Source: Caldifarciminota bacterium (GTDB taxonomy: Bacteria > Hydrothermota > Hydrothermia > LBFQ01 > DSFT01). Taken from it: a stretch of 7,344 nucleotides of DNA. Position numbers and translations under genes: made by a program. Below are positions 4,598 through 7,344 of the stretch, piece after piece. Each line of letters starts with the position of its first letter. Within the stretch, counting starts at the first letter, position 1. Where the stretch lies: positions 1-7,344 of the forward strand of contig WGAQ01000098.1 in the NCBI GenBank assembly GCA_015494735.1. The letters are read 5' to 3'. Under the pieces are notes generated by a model. The model was not told the origin of the DNA. It searched no databases and saw nothing but the letters and a program-made list of their open reading frames with translations.

Positions 4598-5338
4598 ATG
4601 AAAACCGCCATCATCACCGGAGCCTCCAGCGGGATTGGCAGAGCGATAGCATGGGAACTGGCAAGAGAAGGAACTGACCTGCTCCTCCTGTCCCGCAATG
4701 AGGAAAAACTCCGCACTCTGTCCAAAGAGATTCAAACTGCCACCGGCAGGAAAGTCCTGTATATACCCTTCGACCTCTCTTCCGGAAGGAACTACGATTT
4801 GATAACGAATATTGCACTGGAAAACTTCGATTCCATCGACATACTGGTAAACAACGCCGGCATCGGATACTCCGGAAGCATAGAGGAGATAACGCGGGAG
4901 GACATAGAAAGAATCTTCTGGACCAACCTCTTTTCCCACATCCTCCTAACCAGAAGCGTGATTCCATACATGAAGCAACAGGAAAGGGGTTTTATCGTGA
5001 ATATAATAAGTCTGGTGGCATTCAAGCCCATGAAGTACTGGGGGCTTTACAATGCGAGCAAGTCTGCCATGGAAGGCTACTTCAAAACCCTACGCCAGGA
5101 AGTTAAGAAGTATGGAATCCACGTTATAAACGTGTATCCAGGATGGACGGACACTTCCTTCTTCGAAAACGCCGGAATCGAGCAGAAGGTAAAGAATAGC
5201 TTCATAAAGAGGTTCATGGATTCGCCGGAATTCGTTGCACGAAAAACGGTAAAGGCTATAAAGAAGAAGAAAAAAGCAGTCTATATGCACTGGTGGGGAT
5301 GGCTTCTAGCCAAATGCCACGGGCTTATGGGTGGATGA
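4598..5338 (+). CDS. Short-chain dehydrogenase/reductase (classical SDR)
   Basis: A 246-residue classical SDR, an NAD(P)-dependent oxidoreductase of one Rossmann domain. The cofactor motif TGASSGIG is at 7-14, and LSRNEEKL at 31-38 carries an Arg that suggests NADPH. NNAG is at 85-88, and the catalytic set is Asn110, Ser138, Tyr151 and Lys155 (YNASK). VYPGWTDTSF at 179-188 is the usual PG-x-x-x-T segment after the active site. The substrate is not readable. Subfamilies with this pattern include broad 3-oxoacyl or ketone reductases and sepiapterin reductases; the upstream PTPS gene makes a pterin substrate worth testing. The C-terminus is distinctive: a run of five Lys at 222-227 region followed by an aromatic, hydrophobic tail (VYMHWWGWLLAK), which could associate with membrane. 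The ATG is chosen from the family N-terminus MKTAIITG; there is no Shine-Dalgarno, but a -10 box lies 6 bases upstream. Confidence 0.9.
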   Translation: MKTAIITGASSGIGRAIAWELAREGTDLLLLSRNEEKLRTLSKEIQTATGRKVLYIPFDLSSGRNYDLITNIALENFDSIDILVNNAGIGYSGSIEEITREDIERIFWTNLFSHILLTRSVIPYMKQQERGFIVNIISLVAFKPMKYWGLYNASKSAMEGYFKTLRQEVKKYGIHVINVYPGWTDTSFFENAGIEQKVKNSFIKRFMDSPEFVARKTVKAIKKKKKAVYMHWWGWLLAKCHGLMGG

Positions 5339-5439
5339 ATTTAGAAACTTCACCCACAGGACTCTTTCAGTTTGGATTTTAACCACGCAAGAGATTGAAA
5401 ATCAATAAATTGTATCGGGAATCCGGGAAGAATCCATCC

Positions 5440-5445
5440 TAAAAT
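5440..5445 (+). promoter_or_regulatory. Putative -10 box of the secreted Asp-box gene
   Basis: TAAAAT followed by T lies in the 133-base gap after the dehydrogenase, with its last base 27 positions upstream of the ATG at 5472. A start site about 7 bases on leaves a leader of roughly 19 bases, enough for the strong Shine-Dalgarno. No clear -35 is visible. The rest of this gap holds only a tiny inverted repeat (ATTGA/TCAAT, 5394-5406). Confidence 0.4.
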
Positions 5446-5459
5446 TCGCAAACAGCAAT

Positions 5460-5467
5460 AAGGAGGG
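5460..5467 (+). promoter_or_regulatory. Shine-Dalgarno of the secreted Asp-box gene
   Basis: AAGGAGGG ends 4 bases before the ATG at 5472. It fixes this start even though the resulting signal peptide is unusually short. The frame upstream holds no ATG, GTG-with-leader or TTG that would give a longer export signal before the in-frame TAA at 5406-5408. Confidence 0.75.
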
Positions 5468-5471
5468 AAAT

Positions 5472-6956
5472 ATGAGCATACTCTGGTTAACGATGATAGC
5501 GGGCGTGCCCGCCGATGAAATTTCCCCGATGGAAGGGGTGGCGCAATCCACGGATGTGGAGGATATAAACGCCATAATGGGTTCCCCATCTGCAAATCAG
5601 AATAATGGAAGTGGATATTATACCCCCCTGTGGGGGACGGACAATCTGGTCAGGGAGGGGTATTCGTCCATTTCAGATATGGCGATGGATGTGGACGAAA
5701 ATGGAAACATCTATGTGGCAGTTCTATTAGACCATCCCCAGCCGGCCGAGAATGACACTGTGGAAATATGGATGTCCAATGATGGTGGTCTTAACTGGAC
5801 CTTCCTGTACTCCCTGTACGAACCGGGGAGCTATGGAGGAATATACGAACTGGATATGAAGGTGGATACAGGGGCGGATCCAGTTATATACACCTTCCTC
5901 CTGTACGACAATCAGGGACCGGATGACGATGAAGGGATATGGGTGAATATGGGTAGAGCCTCTTCCGGACCCTTCGACTGGATAAGGCTCACGACGGACA
6001 GCACACAGGAAATGCTCACGGCATCCATTAACAGTAGCGGAGAGATAATGGTGGGATACAGGCAGGAGGGGACAAGGATTTACGTCCAGTTCTCAACCGA
6101 CGGAGGAACCACATGGGATACCAGTTATGTGTCCGTTGGAAACCGCTCGTGGCCGGCGGTGCATCTCACCGATGACCACATGGGACTCGTAGCATACACC
6201 GTGGACGACACCGCGGTGCGCGTGGGGATGTACGATAACTTCGGCTCTCCCCAGTTCTACACCATATATCCCGATTGCGATGGTGTCAGGCACCTGAGCA
6301 TAACCGGAGGCGGTGGAAATTATATGGTCGTCTGGTCCAACTACCACGCGTCCACGGACATCTGGGATGTACACTATGCGTATTCCACCGACGGGGGCTC
6401 CACCTGGACCAACACCGTATTTCCCCCCACGAACTTCGCCTATGGAAGCAGAGATGCTGTATATCCATCCGTGAACTACTCCGGGAGTTTCAGATTCGTG
6501 ACCACCCTGATAAATGCCCCATTCGATTCCATTTACTACTCGTTCTCATCCACAGTAGATGGATGGGGAGATATGGACTACACGGTGGTAAACGATTACA
6601 ATGGCACCACCCTGTTCGGAGCACAGGTGGCCAGAACGTCCTACACGGCTGGCGGGATAGTGGTTTACAGAGAGTACGGCTCCGGAAACATCTGGATAGA
6701 TGGGTACAATTACACCGCGAGCAACGAAGTTCTCCCCGGCGAAATACTGGATATAAGGGTCGATGGCAAAATCCTTTACATAGCAACCCGCGATGGCAAA
6801 CCCGCAAATCTCAGCATATACACCATATCAGGTAAGAAGGTGAAAAGCAGTACCATAAATGGAAACGGGACTCTGGAATTGCCTTCCAGCGGAATATACA
6901 TTCTGAAGGCCACCACGGACAGGGGAACCTATACGAAGAGCATCATGACCTACTGA
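5472..6956 (+). CDS. Secreted Asp-box (BNR) beta-propeller-like protein with T9SS-type C-terminal sorting domain
   Basis: The 494-residue product carries three Asp-box motifs (Ser-x-Asp-x-Gly-x-x-Trp): SNDGGLNW at 102-109, STDGGTTW at 208-215 and STDGGSTW at 305-312, about 100 residues apart. Asp boxes mark turns of beta-propellers such as sialidases and other secreted proteins. I do not see the arginine triad of a true sialidase, so enzymatic activity is unproven. Residues 423-494 form a separate beta domain (ILDIRVDGKILYIA, LSIYTISGKKV, LPSSGIYILKATTD, YTKSIMTY) closely matching the type A C-terminal sorting domain used by T9SS for export across the outer membrane and surface attachment. 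Composition is rich in Tyr, Asp, Gly, Ser and Thr, as in extracellular proteins. The N-terminus is odd: only MSILWLTMIAGVPA precedes acidic sequence, with no basic residue and a very short core. The gene ends just before a hairpin facing the convergent VOC gene. Confidence 0.85.
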   Translation: MSILWLTMIAGVPADEISPMEGVAQSTDVEDINAIMGSPSANQNNGSGYYTPLWGTDNLVREGYSSISDMAMDVDENGNIYVAVLLDHPQPAENDTVEIWMSNDGGLNWTFLYSLYEPGSYGGIYELDMKVDTGADPVIYTFLLYDNQGPDDDEGIWVNMGRASSGPFDWIRLTTDSTQEMLTASINSSGEIMVGYRQEGTRIYVQFSTDGGTTWDTSYVSVGNRSWPAVHLTDDHMGLVAYTVDDTAVRVGMYDNFGSPQFYTIYPDCDGVRHLSITGGGGNYMVVWSNYHASTDIWDVHYAYSTDGGSTWTNTVFPPTNFAYGSRDAVYPSVNYSGSFRFVTTLINAPFDSIYYSFSSTVDGWGDMDYTVVNDYNGTTLFGAQVARTSYTAGGIVVYREYGSGNIWIDGYNYTASNEVLPGEILDIRVDGKILYIATRDGKPANLSIYTISGKKVKSSTINGNGTLELPSSGIYILKATTDRGTYTKSIMTY

Positions 6957-6967
6957 TACTGACATCT

Positions 6968-6985
6968 GGCGGGGGACTCCCCGCC
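6968..6985. terminator. Perfect GC hairpin between convergent genes
   Basis: GGCGGGG (6968-6974), loop GACT, then CCCCGCC (6979-6985) form a perfect 7-base stem only 11 bases after the TGA of the Asp-box gene; its right arm touches the TAG of the convergent VOC gene. It could stop transcription from both sides. There is no T-run on either strand, so it is not a classical intrinsic terminator. Confidence 0.5.
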
Positions 6986-7344
6986 TACTCCAGCCCCCAT
7001 ATAGAGGGCTCTATAATCTCCACGCTATTGCCGGCAGGGTCTCTGAAGTATATGGATTTCCCACCGTTCCACTTCACAACAGCTTCTATCTTCACGCCCA
7101 TGGATTGTAGATACTCCTCCCACTCCTCTATGGTCCTGCTCCCCCTGTCGAAAGCCACATGCCCCTCTCCATCGCATCCATGCGGGGGAACGCTCTCGTT
7201 CCTTCTGGTGTAATCGGGATTGAATATCAGGAGCATCCCATCCCCCACCCTGTAGAACAGAAAACCGCCCTCCTTTTTGGAATACAGCTCCAGACCCAGA
7301 ATCCTCGAGTAGAATTCCTCCATCTCATTTAGATTCTTTCCGTA
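6985..7344 (-). CDS. VOC/glyoxalase-bleomycin-resistance family protein (N-terminus outside window)
   Basis: Reading leftward from the right edge, the frame is open from the first base, and the seven codons before the first visible Met (YGKNLNE) match the family pattern preceding the first helix. The true start therefore lies beyond the window and probably only 10-15 residues are missing. Visible pieces are MEEFYSRILGLEL, the GGFLFYRVGDGMLLIF strand pair, GHVAF (a typical metal-ligand His), and the end YFRDPAGNSVEIIEP, with the usual C-terminal metal-ligand Glu. This is one vicinal-oxygen-chelate domain of about 130 residues. The family includes lactoylglutathione lyase, methylmalonyl-CoA epimerase, dioxygenases and antibiotic-binding proteins; single-domain members like this cannot be assigned a substrate from sequence. 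It ends with TAG and converges on the Asp-box gene with 28 bases between stops. Confidence 0.85.
   Translation of the reverse strand, partial: YGKNLNEMEEFYSRILGLELYSKKEGGFLFYRVGDGMLLIFNPDYTRRNESVPPHGCDGEGHVAFDRGSRTIEEWEEYLQSMGVKIEAVVKWNGGKSIYFRDPAGNSVEIIEPSIWGLE

Noticed and set aside
5472..6956. True sialidase assignment for the Asp-box protein
   Set aside because: Asp boxes occur in many secreted propellers. I see neither the N-terminal FRIP-like motif nor a clear arginine triad.
1..7344. CRISPR array, insertion sequence, prophage or defence genes
   Set aside because: No regularly spaced repeats, transposase motifs, terminal inverted repeats or phage or defence domains were found on either strand.

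Overview
The window looks like bacterial chromosome of roughly balanced base composition with short intergenic gaps. Codon choice favours AUA, AGG/AGA and GGA. Two genes encode lipoproteins with bacterial lipoboxes, and one encodes a secreted Asp-box protein ending in a domain that resembles the type A sorting domain of the type IX secretion system (T9SS). Together these suggest an uncultured, possibly thermophilic bacterium near the Bacteroidetes/Chlorobi/FCB side of the tree or a candidate phylum with T9SS-like sorting. This placement is an inference and is not secure.

Layout. Positions 1-938 (minus) hold two lipoprotein genes: a partial one with a fibronectin-III-like domain, and a 106-residue coiled-coil lipoprotein resembling Lpp. 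Positions 953-3530 (minus) hold a dTDP-sugar cluster transcribed in the order rmlA, rmlC, rmlB. The first two overlap by ATGA. An unusual 131-base gap separates rmlC from rmlB and contains a good promoter. Divergent to it, from 3592 (plus), is a protein with two fused 6-pyruvoyl-tetrahydropterin synthase (PTPS)/QueD domains, followed by a short-chain dehydrogenase (4598-5338) and the secreted Asp-box protein (5472-6956). A convergent VOC/glyoxalase-family gene enters from the right edge (6985-7344, minus), with a perfect hairpin between the two stop codons.

How the genes fit together. RmlA, RmlB and RmlC make dTDP-glucose and convert it to dTDP-4-keto-L-rhamnose. The reductase RmlD is not in the window. 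The PTPS-like fusion next to a sepiapterin-reductase-type dehydrogenase would fit a small pterin (biopterin-like) module, but the dehydrogenase's substrate cannot be read from sequence. The remaining genes concern the cell envelope or secretion.

The most coherent novel signal is regulatory. By eye I find the heptamer TAAAATT six times on the two strands, each time a short distance upstream of a gene start. The four starts lacking a Shine-Dalgarno sequence (rmlA, rmlB, PTPS fusion, dehydrogenase) have it 6-12 bases before the start codon, implying leaderless or near-leaderless mRNAs. The two starts with a strong Shine-Dalgarno have it 26-34 bases upstream. The only two complete-start genes without it (rmlC and the FN3 lipoprotein) follow their upstream gene tightly. 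No RNA genes, CRISPR arrays, insertion sequences or origins were seen, and no gene-free stretch exceeds about 200 bases.
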